Counted from the first letter of the stretch, positions 42,166 through 51,654 are shown. The stretch is DNA of 64,000 nucleotides from Microbulbifer sp. MKSA007 (GCA_032615215.1 CP128431.1:389922-453921); one strand, 5' to 3'. Notes: generated by a model from the sequence alone, not told the origin. Numbers and translations are program-made.

Positions 42166-42960
42166 TCAATCGGAGGTGAGGCGGTCGCGTTCGTTCTGCA
42201 TCACCACGTTGGCCAAGGAATTCTCGCGGATCTCTTCGTTCAGATCACTCAGGTCAAGGTCATAGGCGGCGCGGTCGATGATGCGCACAGAGGCTTTGCG
42301 GGCCGCTTCTGCATCCCGCAGGCGGATGGCTTCCAGCAGATGGCGGTGGCGTTCCAGACTGTCGCTCAGCTCACTCGCCGCTTCCGTGGTTTTCTTGATC
42401 AGCACGAACACCGCAGGCATGGTGCTGCGCCCGATCTGTACCCAGACCAGATTGTGTGTGGCCTGATAGATCGCCTCATGAAACTGAGTGTCGTACTGCT
42501 GAAAGTGCTTGCCGCGATAGATCAGGTCGTCCTTCTGCATGGCCGCATACATACCGTTCCACGCTGCCTCGATCTTCATCAGATCCTTGGCCGTGGCACG
42601 GCGGGCCGCTTCCATGGCGATGAAGGGTTCCACGGACGTGCGGAAGCGGAAAATCTCACGGGCGAAGATGAGCGTATTGCCGCCATACTGCGCAATCCAT
42701 GTGGCCACTTGCGGGGAGAGGATGTTCCAGTCCTGATAGTCTTTGACGCGGGTGCCGAAGCCGGAGATGCGTTCGATGATACCGTGATTGGTGAAGGTGG
42801 CCAGCGCACTGCGCATGGTGGCACGGCTGACACCAAACTGTTCCGTCAGTTCCAGTTCCTTTGGCAGAAAGTCACCCGGTTTCAGTTCTGCCGAAAACAG
42901 CTGGCGAGCCAGTTCCTCGGTTATCTGATCTCGCAGATCCTGCGTGTATGTGGACACCAT
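42166..42960 (-). CDS. GntR-family regulator (FCD subfamily)
   Basis: A 264-residue regulator with an N-terminal winged HTH (LKPGDFLPKELELTEQFGVSRATMRSALATF) and an FCD all-helical domain keeping the metal-type residues in FHEAIYQATHN and HRHLLEAIRLRD. Such proteins usually sense sugar acids or other carboxylates. The dehydratase gene follows 41 bases downstream on the same strand, making the pair a likely small sugar-acid operon under its own control. Confidence 0.87.
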   Translation of the reverse strand: MVSTYTQDLRDQITEELARQLFSAELKPGDFLPKELELTEQFGVSRATMRSALATFTNHGIIERISGFGTRVKDYQDWNILSPQVATWIAQYGGNTLIFAREIFRFRTSVEPFIAMEAARRATAKDLMKIEAAWNGMYAAMQKDDLIYRGKHFQQYDTQFHEAIYQATHNLVWVQIGRSTMPAVFVLIKKTTEAASELSDSLERHRHLLEAIRLRDAEAARKASVRIIDRAAYDLDLSDLNEEIRENSLANVVMQNERDRLTSD

Positions 42961-43398
42961 CGCGCTTCAACCTCATCAAAAGAGCAGAATGATAGGACTA
43001 GCCTAATCCATGTCTGACATACAATTAAATATGACTGAATACTTAGTTATCAACACGCATATCTGGATACAACTCAAGTTACCATGAGTTATTCTATGTT
43101 CTATAATTCAATATTTATAAATATAATTATTCCACATCACCTATAAATACTATTGACCCGCAACAACACCCAATATCAACTCAAATATTCCAGACATCAA
43201 TACACCCAGAGCATCAATTTCACTAATGTCATCAATTGTTTAATCTGCGCAGCAAAGCAGAAGAGACGTAACAGTGCTCCAAACGGCATCACCAACTTCA
43301 GAGCAAACAGGGAGCAGGGGACCGTAACATCCGTCGGCTTCTGCTTGCGATGAAGCGGGAACACTACGGATGCCGGTTTTTCGTTTCAGGAGTCGTAG
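42961..43398. other. AT-rich intergenic region
   Basis: A 438-bp gap, very A+T-rich at 43015-43150, presumably holding the GntR promoter. Near its right end nested inverted repeats (CATCCGT 43328-43334 with ACGGATG 43366-43372, and GCTTC 43337-43341 with GAAGC 43352-43356) could end transcription from the GcvT-type gene. No gene is supported. Confidence 0.45.
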
Positions 43399-45894
43399 TC
43401 ACACCGTTTGAAGAGACGTGCTCTGGTCTGGATCAGCATCTTTCGCCTCACCCTGATCTCTCAGTCGTGCATTTTCCGGATCCCACAGCGGGCCATCGGG
43501 TTGAACAACAGCCTTGTAGGGCTTGCCATAGATTTTGATGTTCAGCTCAGTTCCCGGTTCAACCAGATCAGCGCGCACCACACCCAGCGCGATGGAAGCA
43601 TTAACCCGGTAGCCCCAGCCGCCGGAGGTGACTTCCCCGACCATCTGATCCCCCTGCCAGATGGTGGACATATACGGAGCATCGCAATCACCAGCCTCGA
43701 CAATCATAGTCACGAAACGACGCTTCACGCCGTCTGCTGCCTCCTTCAGCAACGCAGCTTTGCCCGGGAAGTTTTGCGGTTTATTGAGCTTCACGAACCG
43801 GTCCAGCCCGGCCTCAAACAGCGTGTAGTCCGTTGAAAGATCGCCTTTCCAGCTGCGATAGCCTTTCTCCAGTCGCAAGGCATTAAGCGCATACATGCCG
43901 AAGGGTTTGGCACCAGAGCCAAGGATCGACTCATAGATCTCAGGCATGACCTCGTTGCTGGCATGGATTTCCCAGCCCAGCTCTCCGGCAAACGACACGC
44001 GCACCAGAAGCGCGGGCTTTCCAAGAACCGCTGTCTGTTGAAGGCTGAGCCAGCTGAGAGAAAGGTCTGCCTCTGTCATGCCGGAAAGCAACTGACGGGA
44101 TTGAGGGCCGGTGACAATCAGCGTGGTGACGTCCCGCGTCTGATCTTCCAGCGACAATCCCTCCGGCAAGCGAGCATTCAGCAGCTCAAAGTCATGCCAT
44201 TGGGCCAGAGCTGCGGTGATCAGCGTGAACTCATCCGCCCCATGCCGCAGGATCGACATTTCTGTCAGCACCCGCCCGCGCTCATCTGGGAAATAGCCCA
44301 GTGTCATGCGACCAACCTTTGGCAGTGCACCTGCAATCTGCTCCCGCAGCCAATCAGCGGCACCGTCTCCGGAGAGCTTGAACCTTGAAAACCCGGGCAG
44401 ATCCAGCACGCCAACGTAATCGCGCACCGCTTCGCATTCTTCACGCACCCGCTGTTCCCACGGACCAGAGCGGGCCCAGGTTTGTGTCGCCTCTTCAGAG
44501 ATGTCATCGCCCGCCTTTGCAAACCAGTTGGCGCGCTCCCAACCGTTGTAGGCACCCATCTGTCCGCCAAGTTCCAGCAGTTTGCTGTGGTTGGGGGAGA
44601 GTTTGCGGTCCCGCCCAGCAGGCCATTCGTGATGCGGGAAGTGCATGGCGTACTCGTGGCCGTACACCTCCTTGGCCTTATCGATGCAGTACTGCTTGTC
44701 CGTATAATCGGTGTAACGTCTTGGATCGACAGCCCACATGTCCCACTCGGTCTGCCCGTTGACGATCCATTCTGCCGCCACCTTGCCAGCACCACCGCCC
44801 TGCGCGATGCCGAAGGTGAAGGAATGGGCTTCAAACGCGTTGGGCACGCCGGGCATAGGGCCAATCATGGGCAGTCCATCAGGGGCGTAAGGAATAGGCC
44901 CGTTGATGTTGCGTTTCACCCCTTGCGTTCCCAGCAAGGGCACACGTGCCATGGCATCTTCGATGTAAAACTCGAGCCGCTCCAGATCATCAGGATAAAG
45001 CTGGAAGCTGAAATCCTCCGGCATGGGATCATCCGGTGTTGTCCATGCCGTCCGGCAAGCGCGCTCATACGGCCCCAGATTGAACCCACCCGTTTCCTGC
45101 CGCAGATAGTAGGAGGTGTCCGGGTCACGCAGCATGGGCAGTTTGCGGCCATGCTGTTTGGTCCAGGCTTCCACTTCGGGGATTGCTTCCGTCATGAAAT
45201 ACTGGTGGCTCATGGTGACGGTCGGCACGCTGCGCCCGCCATAAGGCTCAAACCATTCGCCCACACGGGCGGCATAATAGCCAGCCGCATTGACCACATA
45301 CTCACAGCGGATCTCGCCCGCTTCCGTGCAGACGATCCATTCCCGGCCCTCCCGGCGCACGCCCGTGGCAGGCGTAAAGCGCAGAATGCGGGCGCCCAGA
45401 TCACGCGCGCCCTTGGCAAGGGCCTGTGTCACTTGTGCAGGATCAATGTCACCATCCAGCGGATCCCAAAGCCCGCCTTCCAGATCATGAACCTCCATAA
45501 AGGGGAAATGCTGTTGCAGCTGATCCGGAGTGCACATATCCATAGTCAGGCCCATGTGTTCGGCCATAGCGGCCACGTGCTCAAACTCCATCATCCGTTC
45601 ATGGCTGTGTGCCAGCCGGATGGCTCCGGTTACGTGATAGTTGATGGGATAGTCGACCTCTTCCGCCAGCCCGCGATACAGCTCCAATCCGTAGCGCTGC
45701 ATGTTCATCACCGCGTAGCTGGTGGCGAAGTTGGGGCAGTTGCCCGCCGCATGCCAGGTTGAGCCTGCCGTCAGCTCGTTCTTTTCCAAAAGAACGCAGT
45801 CACTCCAGCCCATTTTGGCCAGATGATACAGCGTGGAAACGCCAACAACACCGCCGCCGATAATCACAACCCGCGCTGTATCCGGAATAGACAT
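43399..45894 (-). CDS. FAD-dependent oxidoreductase fused to GcvT (dimethylglycine/sarcosine dehydrogenase-like)
   Basis: An 831-residue protein in two halves. The N-terminal half (about 1-400) is a DAO-type flavoprotein with VVIIGGGVVGVSTLYHLAKMG and the flavin-linking-region ELTAGSTWHAAGN, where a His near WHAAG usually carries covalent FAD. The middle and C-terminal parts are FAO_M, GCV_T (LSGDGAADWLREQIAG onward) and GCV_T_C. Relatives demethylate dimethylglycine, sarcosine or other N-methyl amines and pass the methyl group to tetrahydrofolate. GGAGGAA six bases before the ATG at 45894 decides the start over the GTG at 45900. It is probably regulated by the adjacent XRE-cupin protein. Confidence 0.87.
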   Translation of the reverse strand: MSIPDTARVVIIGGGVVGVSTLYHLAKMGWSDCVLLEKNELTAGSTWHAAGNCPNFATSYAVMNMQRYGLELYRGLAEEVDYPINYHVTGAIRLAHSHERMMEFEHVAAMAEHMGLTMDMCTPDQLQQHFPFMEVHDLEGGLWDPLDGDIDPAQVTQALAKGARDLGARILRFTPATGVRREGREWIVCTEAGEIRCEYVVNAAGYYAARVGEWFEPYGGRSVPTVTMSHQYFMTEAIPEVEAWTKQHGRKLPMLRDPDTSYYLRQETGGFNLGPYERACRTAWTTPDDPMPEDFSFQLYPDDLERLEFYIEDAMARVPLLGTQGVKRNINGPIPYAPDGLPMIGPMPGVPNAFEAHSFTFGIAQGGGAGKVAAEWIVNGQTEWDMWAVDPRRYTDYTDKQYCIDKAKEVYGHEYAMHFPHHEWPAGRDRKLSPNHSKLLELGGQMGAYNGWERANWFAKAGDDISEEATQTWARSGPWEQRVREECEAVRDYVGVLDLPGFSRFKLSGDGAADWLREQIAGALPKVGRMTLGYFPDERGRVLTEMSILRHGADEFTLITAALAQWHDFELLNARLPEGLSLEDQTRDVTTLIVTGPQSRQLLSGMTEADLSLSWLSLQQTAVLGKPALLVRVSFAGELGWEIHASNEVMPEIYESILGSGAKPFGMYALNALRLEKGYRSWKGDLSTDYTLFEAGLDRFVKLNKPQNFPGKAALLKEAADGVKRRFVTMIVEAGDCDAPYMSTIWQGDQMVGEVTSGGWGYRVNASIALGVVRADLVEPGTELNIKIYGKPYKAVVQPDGPLWDPENARLRDQGEAKDADPDQSTSLQTV

Positions 45895-46016
45895 GCGCAC
45901 TTCCTCCCAAAAACTATAAATCCATCAGGTAGTCCTCTCCCGCTTTTCTCTGTGAGGCGGGTATTGTTCTTTTCTGAAATCGAATGCTGAAGCTGCGCCG
46001 GATCTCCGGCACGACC

Positions 46017-46574
46017 TTAATAAACCGGCGGTGAAATCACCCAGATCGCAACAGCAGGCTCTGCGTAAGGGTTAGACCAGCGGTAAGACGTGTCCTTGAT
46101 GCGAAAACTATCACCCGCCTCCACCGTGAACATGTCCTCGCCGATCCACACATCCAACCTGCCGGAGACCATGTAGGCCACTTCCTGCGTTGGCCGCGTG
46201 ATCGCCTCACTGCGGTGAGAGCCGGGCTGAAACGTGGAGTGGATCATCTCAAAGCTGTCGGTCAGATCAGGAGAAACCAGCGTCTCCAGCAGGCCCTTGT
46301 CCCGCTCCCCAATCACACGGCGGTTGCCGGAGCGCACAACCCGGCCTTGCTCATTTTCCGGCGCCTCTGCATCTCCAAAGAACAGAGAAAGCTGAACACC
46401 AAACACCTCGGCAAACTGCTTTAGATCCGTATGGCGGGGCGTGGACTTGTCGCGCTCCACCTGAGAGAGCCAGCCCACAGAGCGGCCCATCTTCTTCGCA
46501 GTCTCTTCCAGCGTCATCCCGCGCGAGGTGCGGAGCGCCTTCAGATCCTCCCCCAATGTGCTGCCAACTGTCAT
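46017..46574 (-). CDS. XRE-family regulator with C-terminal cupin domain
   Basis: A 185-residue regulator. Residues about 7-62 are an XRE-type HTH (LKALRTSRGMTLEETAKKMGRSVGWLSQVERDK); residues about 110-180 are a cupin (GSHRSEAITRPTQEVAYMVSGRLDVWIGED). PuuR-like proteins of this design sense small metabolites, often amines or amino acids, through the cupin. Neighbours are FAD amine/amino acid oxidoreductases on both sides, one divergent and one on the same strand, which are the obvious targets. Confidence 0.87.
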   Translation of the reverse strand: MTVGSTLGEDLKALRTSRGMTLEETAKKMGRSVGWLSQVERDKSTPRHTDLKQFAEVFGVQLSLFFGDAEAPENEQGRVVRSGNRRVIGERDKGLLETLVSPDLTDSFEMIHSTFQPGSHRSEAITRPTQEVAYMVSGRLDVWIGEDMFTVEAGDSFRIKDTSYRWSNPYAEPAVAIWVISPPVY

Positions 46575-46586
46575 GACTCATGATTC

Positions 46587-46646
46587 CGTGAAAAATTTTC
46601 TGATATTTTCACGAGAAGCCATGAAATTTTCAAGCATTTTTTCACG
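46587..46646. promoter_or_regulatory. cluster of GTGAAAA/TTTTCAC operator-like repeats
   Basis: CGTGAAAA at 46587-46594 is mirrored by TTTTCACG at 46606-46613; TGAAATTTTCA at 46622-46632 and TTTTTTCACG at 46637-46646 repeat the element. The cluster starts 13 bases upstream of the XRE-cupin gene and lies before the divergent oxidoreductase, as expected for that regulator's operators. Confidence 0.6.
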
Positions 46647-46893
46647 CACAGCGACCCGATCGCTTGTATTCCCGGACAATCTATCTCCATTAACTCCACC
46701 TAATCAGCAACTTAGGGAATTTGGCAGCTTGCCTATATTAGGCGCTGCAAATATATCACTACCCTCTTATTTTTCAGGAGAGCGGTTCCGCTGCACAAAC
46801 CAGTTCGTTAGGGTCAGGCATAGCCATTTCTTTGATTTTTCTGCCGTTCAGCATGTCCGTGCTGGCCGGTTCATGTTCTGAACTGAGGCATCT
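46647..46893. other. remainder of the divergent intergenic region
   Basis: Together with the operator-like cluster to its left, this makes a gap of more than 300 bp between the XRE-cupin gene and the divergent oxidoreductase. It must carry the promoter of the latter. I see no gene in it. Confidence 0.45.
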
Positions 46894-47955
46894 ATGCATA
46901 ATTTAAGCGTTAACGTGGTCGGCGCCGGCATCACCGGAGCAATGATCGCGTACAAGCTCGCGCGTCTGGGTTTCAAAGTCACTTTGTTTGATGCAAACCA
47001 CTGTGTGGGTGGAGATGTCTCACGCGTTTCCTTTGGCTGGATTGGCCATATCGCCAATGATCCTATCGAGAGCCCGGAACGGTTCCCCCTGCTGACCGAT
47101 GGCATAGCGCGCTACAAGACACTGAATGCTGAGTTTGACGGCGCTCTGTTTGGAGCCAACAACGGCGCTATCGTCTGGCGCGCAACACCGGAAGAAACGC
47201 AAGACCTGATTAACCGCCAACAGCAGGCAGGCACCCGCACGCGCCTCATGAGCAAGCAGGAACTTCAGGACCTTTTGCCCGCACTCAGCAATCCGCCAGA
47301 GTTTGCAGCCTATTCAGAAGAGGATGTCTGCTGGTACCCGCCTAAAGTCATCGAAAAGCTGGCTGATGCTCTGCCCCGTCTGGGCGGAGAGGTGGTGCTG
47401 AATAGCTCAGTGAGTGCACTGGATGTCACCGACCATAACTGCAACGGCATCCGCATGAATGACGAGGTCTTTGCCAGCGACTTCACCGTGCTGGCAACGG
47501 GCGGCAGCAACGGCAACCTGATCGCTCCGTATGAGCCGGACCACGGCCTTTACACCTCACCAGCCACGTATATCGAAATCAGCGCAGAACTGCCAGAATA
47601 CACCCCTGTGCTGCTAACGCCGGATATCGAGATACGCAGCCTGGGTCTGGGCAACTTTGCACTGGCAGAAGATCCGCCGGAAACGGATGATCCCGCCGAG
47701 CTGGAGCGTATGGGCGCACGGCTGGTGCAGGCCGTCAAAGACACCTTCACCAGCGCCGGTCAGGTGGAACTGCTGTCCATTCAGGTCGGCCAACGCCCCG
47801 CCAGCCGCTCAACTGAGCCTCTGGCCCGCCCTATCAACGGCTTTACCAACGCCTTCGTCGCAGGCAGCCACCCCGGCGTCATCCTCGCCCCCCTGATCGC
47901 AGAAAAAATCTGCACCCAGATCACAGAGCAGGCGTTGTCCCGCTCGGTGGCTTAG
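46894..47955 (+). CDS. FAD-dependent amine/amino acid oxidoreductase
   Basis: A 353-residue DAO-superfamily protein, about the size of glycine oxidase or a small D-amino-acid oxidase. The FAD-binding VVGAGITGAMIAYKLARLGF opens it, DANHCVGGDVSRVSFGWIGH follows, and AGSHPGVILAPLIAEKI closes it. Oxidation of an amino acid or N-methyl amine is likely. GAGGC upstream of the ATG is a modest ribosome site. It is divergent from the XRE-cupin regulator and ends 17 bases before the convergent chaperone gene. Confidence 0.8.
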   Translation: MHNLSVNVVGAGITGAMIAYKLARLGFKVTLFDANHCVGGDVSRVSFGWIGHIANDPIESPERFPLLTDGIARYKTLNAEFDGALFGANNGAIVWRATPEETQDLINRQQQAGTRTRLMSKQELQDLLPALSNPPEFAAYSEEDVCWYPPKVIEKLADALPRLGGEVVLNSSVSALDVTDHNCNGIRMNDEVFASDFTVLATGGSNGNLIAPYEPDHGLYTSPATYIEISAELPEYTPVLLTPDIEIRSLGLGNFALAEDPPETDDPAELERMGARLVQAVKDTFTSAGQVELLSIQVGQRPASRSTEPLARPINGFTNAFVAGSHPGVILAPLIAEKICTQITEQALSRSVA

Positions 47956-47972
47956 GAGTGTCCGTTCAGGCG

Positions 47973-48428
47973 TTAAGCACGCAGCCAGGCATCATTGGAA
48001 AGGTGGAGTTCCTGCCTGCTTTCAGTCTCTGACGCATTGAGAGACTGAATGGTTGCGCGCCAGAGCTTCACCAGTTTGATGAAGGTGTCGAGCTTCTCTT
48101 CCAGCTGCTGAACCACGAGGTTTTGAGCGGAAAATCGGGAGTTCAGCGCCGGTTGATTATCACCTTCTGTCATCGCCAGAACCGCATCACCAGTGCCTTT
48201 GCCCAGCAGGTTGGCCTGAAGCAGCAAACGATATCCGGCTTCACGCTTGTCTTTCTGGATGTCTGGCAGAAGAGCAAACAGGATTACCTCATCCTGATTG
48301 TTTACACCCAGAGTGAGGGTAAACTCGTCTTCAACCTCAAAAGAGCACAAACCTTCCTCATCCAGCTCAAGGTTTGGCAGGCCGATCTTTTCGCCCAGCT
48401 CGGCAAGGAGTGTTGCAGCGTATTTCAT
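47973..48428 (-). CDS. CesT-family type III secretion chaperone
   Basis: A 151-residue small acidic protein with the alpha-beta-beta-beta-alpha-beta-beta-alpha pattern of class I effector chaperones: N-terminal helix MKYAATLLAELGEKIGLP, strands around CSFEVEDEFTLTLGV and VILFALLPD, helix YRLLLQANLLGKGTG, and strands near AVLAMTEGDN and ALNSRF. Such proteins dimerise and keep one effector partly unfolded for type III secretion. It lies 20 bases downstream of the large probable effector gene on the same strand, a typical effector-chaperone arrangement. No secretion apparatus genes are in the window. Confidence 0.78.
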   Translation of the reverse strand: MKYAATLLAELGEKIGLPNLELDEEGLCSFEVEDEFTLTLGVNNQDEVILFALLPDIQKDKREAGYRLLLQANLLGKGTGDAVLAMTEGDNQPALNSRFSAQNLVVQQLEEKLDTFIKLVKLWRATIQSLNASETESRQELHLSNDAWLRA

Positions 48429-48448
48429 TTTTCTTTCCTCACATGGCC

Positions 48449-50482
48449 TCAGGCTTCACCAACGGTTTTACCGGCGGCATAACTGTGCTCGTCAAAGTAA
48501 TCCAGCGTGGCATCAAAAGCGCTTTCCTTGGCGCGCTCCAAGGCTTCACCGGTCTCAGTGCCATCGTAAAGCTCGATAAACTCATTAAGGTCAGAGACAT
48601 AACTTGAAGAGTCGATCTGTGTTCCATCCGGCTTTGCACGGGCGAGGCCAAGATCAAGCCCCAGCGTGCCATCCAGCTCCTGCCCGACCCAAAGGGCCTC
48701 ATGGATTGAGTGACCGCCATCAAAGTTCAGGAACATGGTATTGGCGACCATGTAGTCTTTGGAATCCGGGATCAGATCCGGGTTTGGGGAGGTATGCCGG
48801 AGATAATGCAGGAAGTGCAAGTTTAGGTTGGTAGATCCGGACACACCGGAGGCAAACGGAATGCCGCGAGACAGGGCTTCCACCTGCGACTTGCTCGGCT
48901 CCTGCAATTTCGGCAGGTTCACATCCGCGGGGTGCGTACTTGGGATCTTATCTGGGTCACCCTCAAACGTGACACTGCCGGGTTGATAGCCAAGCGTAAT
49001 CCCAGCATGCGCACTCTTTGGCGTGTCCGTGCGGCCAACCTTAGGACGATCTTCTCGTTTCAGGTCTGGATCTTCCGGCGCGTTGGTGCGGTTGGCTTCC
49101 TTGCAAATCCCCTGATAGGCCTTGTTTGCCACCTTCACATAAGCCGGCAGGTCCGCAACTTTTTTACCGTTCATGACGAGCGGCTGGCGGTCTTCAGGCA
49201 CTGTTTTGGTCAGCAGAGCATGCAGGGCAACCGTGCCTTTCACAACCAACATCGGGACGGCAATGGCGTCATAGCCGTTGCGGGTAGGTGCACTCAGAAA
49301 CTTGTCCAGATTAGTCAATGCATCCTGACGGGGACCTTGCACGAACTCCATCAGTTCTGGACATTCCGGCATCCAGAAGCGTTCGTTGCCAGCCATCATC
49401 TTGTGCATTGTCATCGCGGTCTGGTTCTGCACCCGTGGGGTCTGGATGGAGATCACATCTCGTAGGCCGTCTTTCACCAGCTGCGCTGAATCCATCACCG
49501 GCTGCGGGGTATCTTCCACCAGATCAGCAATGAACGTACTGTCGAGCACACGGGAGTAAATCGCATCGTGCAGGCGGGTCAGCGGTGGGTTGTCGCTTTT
49601 GCCCAACTGGCTCTGCAGCACCTTGGTCTGGTCGGCAAGATCCTTGAAGCCAATCTCTTCAAGCCTGTCCCCAACCACGGTCAACAATTCGCGGGTTTCC
49701 GGTACAGAGATCCTATGGCCCAGCACCTGATCCTTCACATAGCCATCAACTTCGGCCAACAGGTCCGCAGTTGCCGGGTCCAGATCCGGGTTTTGAGCCT
49801 CGTCTCTGATCAACGCCAGAAGATGGGTGGTAACCTCACCCGGCACGCGGGCCACTTCGCCGCCTTGTGCTGCATTCTGGGTGCGGACGCTTTCCGGATA
49901 GACGAGCGTGGAATGCACAGCTTTAAGCGCAATCGGCACGGCTTCTTTCAAAACAGCGTCATCTGAACCGCCGAGGAAGCTCAGGGACCGAACAAGACTG
50001 GAAATACCATCCGCATCCGCTGTCTTTGCAAGTTCAACAATGCGAGCTGTCAGTACTTCAGCTGCCTTCTTTGGGTCATCAGGGATCGCAGCCCCTTCAA
50101 AAAAGGTTTCCAGCGTCAGCCGTGTGCCGTAGGCATGTGCTTCCTCAAACAACGCTGCCACTTTTTCCTGCGCCTGCTGAGAGGCTTTGCTTGGCACATG
50201 AAGAAGAGTCGCAAGCACACTGGATTTCGGCAGGTGAGGTTTGGTTGAAAGGAAGTGATCTACCACCTTCTCAGTCACTTCAGTGCTGAAGTAAGAGTTG
50301 AGCTCACGCTTGATCTCGCCCAGGACAGCCTCGTGCTGAGCAGTTTTCTTCGTCACATAGTTGAGCGAGTATTCAACGATACGTTCGCTCGGCTTTGGCG
50401 GCACGACATCGGCATACTGAGCCACATTAGGCTGCGGGGCAGGTGGCTGTGAGTTTGAAACAGATAGATTTGATCCGGTCAT
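48449..50482 (-). CDS. putative type III secretion effector, 677 residues
   Basis: No family that I recognise. The first 25 residues are Ser/Asn/Pro/Gln-rich (MTGSNLSVSNSQPPAPQPNV), typical of type III secretion signals. Residues about 30-330 are helical and repetitive in feel, with a PHLPKSSVLATLLHVPSK segment. The C-terminal 150 residues look like a folded domain: GIPFASGVSGSTNLNLHFL, then FLNFDGGHSIHEALWVGQEL and an acidic end. The conserved-looking Ser, two His and Glu there could form an active site, but I assign no activity. The CesT-like chaperone gene follows. Codon use and length fit a genuine gene. Confidence 0.72.
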   Translation of the reverse strand: MTGSNLSVSNSQPPAPQPNVAQYADVVPPKPSERIVEYSLNYVTKKTAQHEAVLGEIKRELNSYFSTEVTEKVVDHFLSTKPHLPKSSVLATLLHVPSKASQQAQEKVAALFEEAHAYGTRLTLETFFEGAAIPDDPKKAAEVLTARIVELAKTADADGISSLVRSLSFLGGSDDAVLKEAVPIALKAVHSTLVYPESVRTQNAAQGGEVARVPGEVTTHLLALIRDEAQNPDLDPATADLLAEVDGYVKDQVLGHRISVPETRELLTVVGDRLEEIGFKDLADQTKVLQSQLGKSDNPPLTRLHDAIYSRVLDSTFIADLVEDTPQPVMDSAQLVKDGLRDVISIQTPRVQNQTAMTMHKMMAGNERFWMPECPELMEFVQGPRQDALTNLDKFLSAPTRNGYDAIAVPMLVVKGTVALHALLTKTVPEDRQPLVMNGKKVADLPAYVKVANKAYQGICKEANRTNAPEDPDLKREDRPKVGRTDTPKSAHAGITLGYQPGSVTFEGDPDKIPSTHPADVNLPKLQEPSKSQVEALSRGIPFASGVSGSTNLNLHFLHYLRHTSPNPDLIPDSKDYMVANTMFLNFDGGHSIHEALWVGQELDGTLGLDLGLARAKPDGTQIDSSSYVSDLNEFIELYDGTETGEALERAKESAFDATLDYFDEHSYAAGKTVGEA

Positions 50483-50870
50483 GCGAGCACCATCACTTTA
50501 CGAATAACATTCCGCCGGAAACTGTAGAAACAGGCCCGGTCCACGCTTTTATGAATCCTCTTAAAAGCTTTGGCTTTTCAGGTCTGTGCTGACAGGCACT
50601 CTCTCAGATTGTAGCCGTAAAAAAGATGGAGGACGCGACACAGGCCAATGAAGGGCTTCACCTCCCGACAAAGCTGCCCAAACAACAGAAAATCCAATTT
50701 TATTACAAAACTACTTAGTTACATAAATAGTCACTCTTTGAATATTCCAAATAGCCATTTCATTTACTAGATTTCGCACCTTGGTTTTCCTTATTTCTCC
50801 TGTATAGCTATTCCTAGTCTTGTTGTTTTCCTTTCAAATCACCGGGTTCAACGAGTAGGGTAACGGCCAC
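50483..50870. other. divergent intergenic region with possible fabI promoter
   Basis: A 388-bp gap between the effector gene (minus) and fabI (plus). TTGGTT at 50781-50786 and TATAGC at 50803-50808, 16 bases apart, could be the fabI promoter. The other half must carry the effector promoter; I see no gene. Confidence 0.4.
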
Positions 50871-51635
50871 ATGTTTTCATTGAAGGGCAAGAAAGCCCTT
50901 ATTGTTGGGGTGGCGAACAGCCAGTCCATTGCATGGGGATGCGCCAAAGCCATGAAGGCTCAGGGTGCGGAACTGGCACTTACATACCTGAATGACAAAG
51001 CAAAAAAGCATGTGGCCCCGCTGGCAGAAGAAGCCAACGCCGCCATTTTTGCGCCGCTGGATGTGACCCAGCCCGAGCAGGTGAATGCCCTTTATGAGCA
51101 GATCGAAAAGGTCTGGGGCACACTGGATATTCTGCTTCATTCCATCGCCTTTTGCCCGCAGGCCGACTTGCATGGCCGCGTGGTGGATTGCTCGGCAGAA
51201 GGGTTTGGCGTGGCCATGGACATTTCCGTGCACTCCTTCCTGCGCCTGATCCGCAAATCCGAACCGCTGATGCCGCCGGGCTCCAGCGTGATGACCGTGA
51301 CCTTCCACGGCTCGGAAAAGGTGATCAGCCACTACAACATCATGGGTCCGGTGAAAGCCGCGCTGGAAAGCACCACACGCTACGTGGCGGCAGAGCTGGG
51401 CCAGAAGGGAATTTCCGTCAACGCGCTGTCTCCCGGCCCGTTGGCTACCCGCGCCGCAAGCGGCATCGCCAGCTTTGACGAAATGCTGGCAGACGCCACC
51501 GAGCGCGCGCCCACACGAAAACTCGCAAGCATTGAAGACATTGGCGCTTATGCCGCCTTTCTGGCCAGTGATGAAGCCCGCAACATCACTGGTGTGGTTC
51601 ACCCCATTGACGGCGGTTACCGCATCATTGGCTAG
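50871..51635 (+). CDS. fabI: enoyl-[acyl-carrier-protein] reductase, FabI type
   Basis: A 254-residue SDR-family reductase with the FabI-specific features: VGVANSQSIAWGCAKAM as cofactor loop, LLHSIAF, and the Y-x6-K active site in SHYNIMGPVKAALESTTRY. It reduces trans-2-enoyl-ACP, the last step of each fatty-acid elongation round. It begins an operon with a DUF3141 hydrolase, a MaoC-phosphotransacetylase fusion and acetate kinase, an unusual setting that suggests a role in acyl-CoA/polyhydroxyalkanoate-linked carbon flow, perhaps as a second FabI. Confidence 0.9.
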   Translation: MFSLKGKKALIVGVANSQSIAWGCAKAMKAQGAELALTYLNDKAKKHVAPLAEEANAAIFAPLDVTQPEQVNALYEQIEKVWGTLDILLHSIAFCPQADLHGRVVDCSAEGFGVAMDISVHSFLRLIRKSEPLMPPGSSVMTVTFHGSEKVISHYNIMGPVKAALESTTRYVAAELGQKGISVNALSPGPLATRAASGIASFDEMLADATERAPTRKLASIEDIGAYAAFLASDEARNITGVVHPIDGGYRIIG

Positions 51636-51654
51636 GCAGGCACCGAGGTAGATT

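Noticed and set aside
44482..45762. Long open frame on the plus strand (426 codons)
   Set aside because: It is antisense to the FAD/GcvT gene, has no recognisable domain and arises from the codon pattern of the real gene.
45938..45960. CCCGC/GCGGG inverted repeat after the XRE-cupin gene
   Set aside because: Only five pairs around a long loop and no T-run in the direction of transcription.
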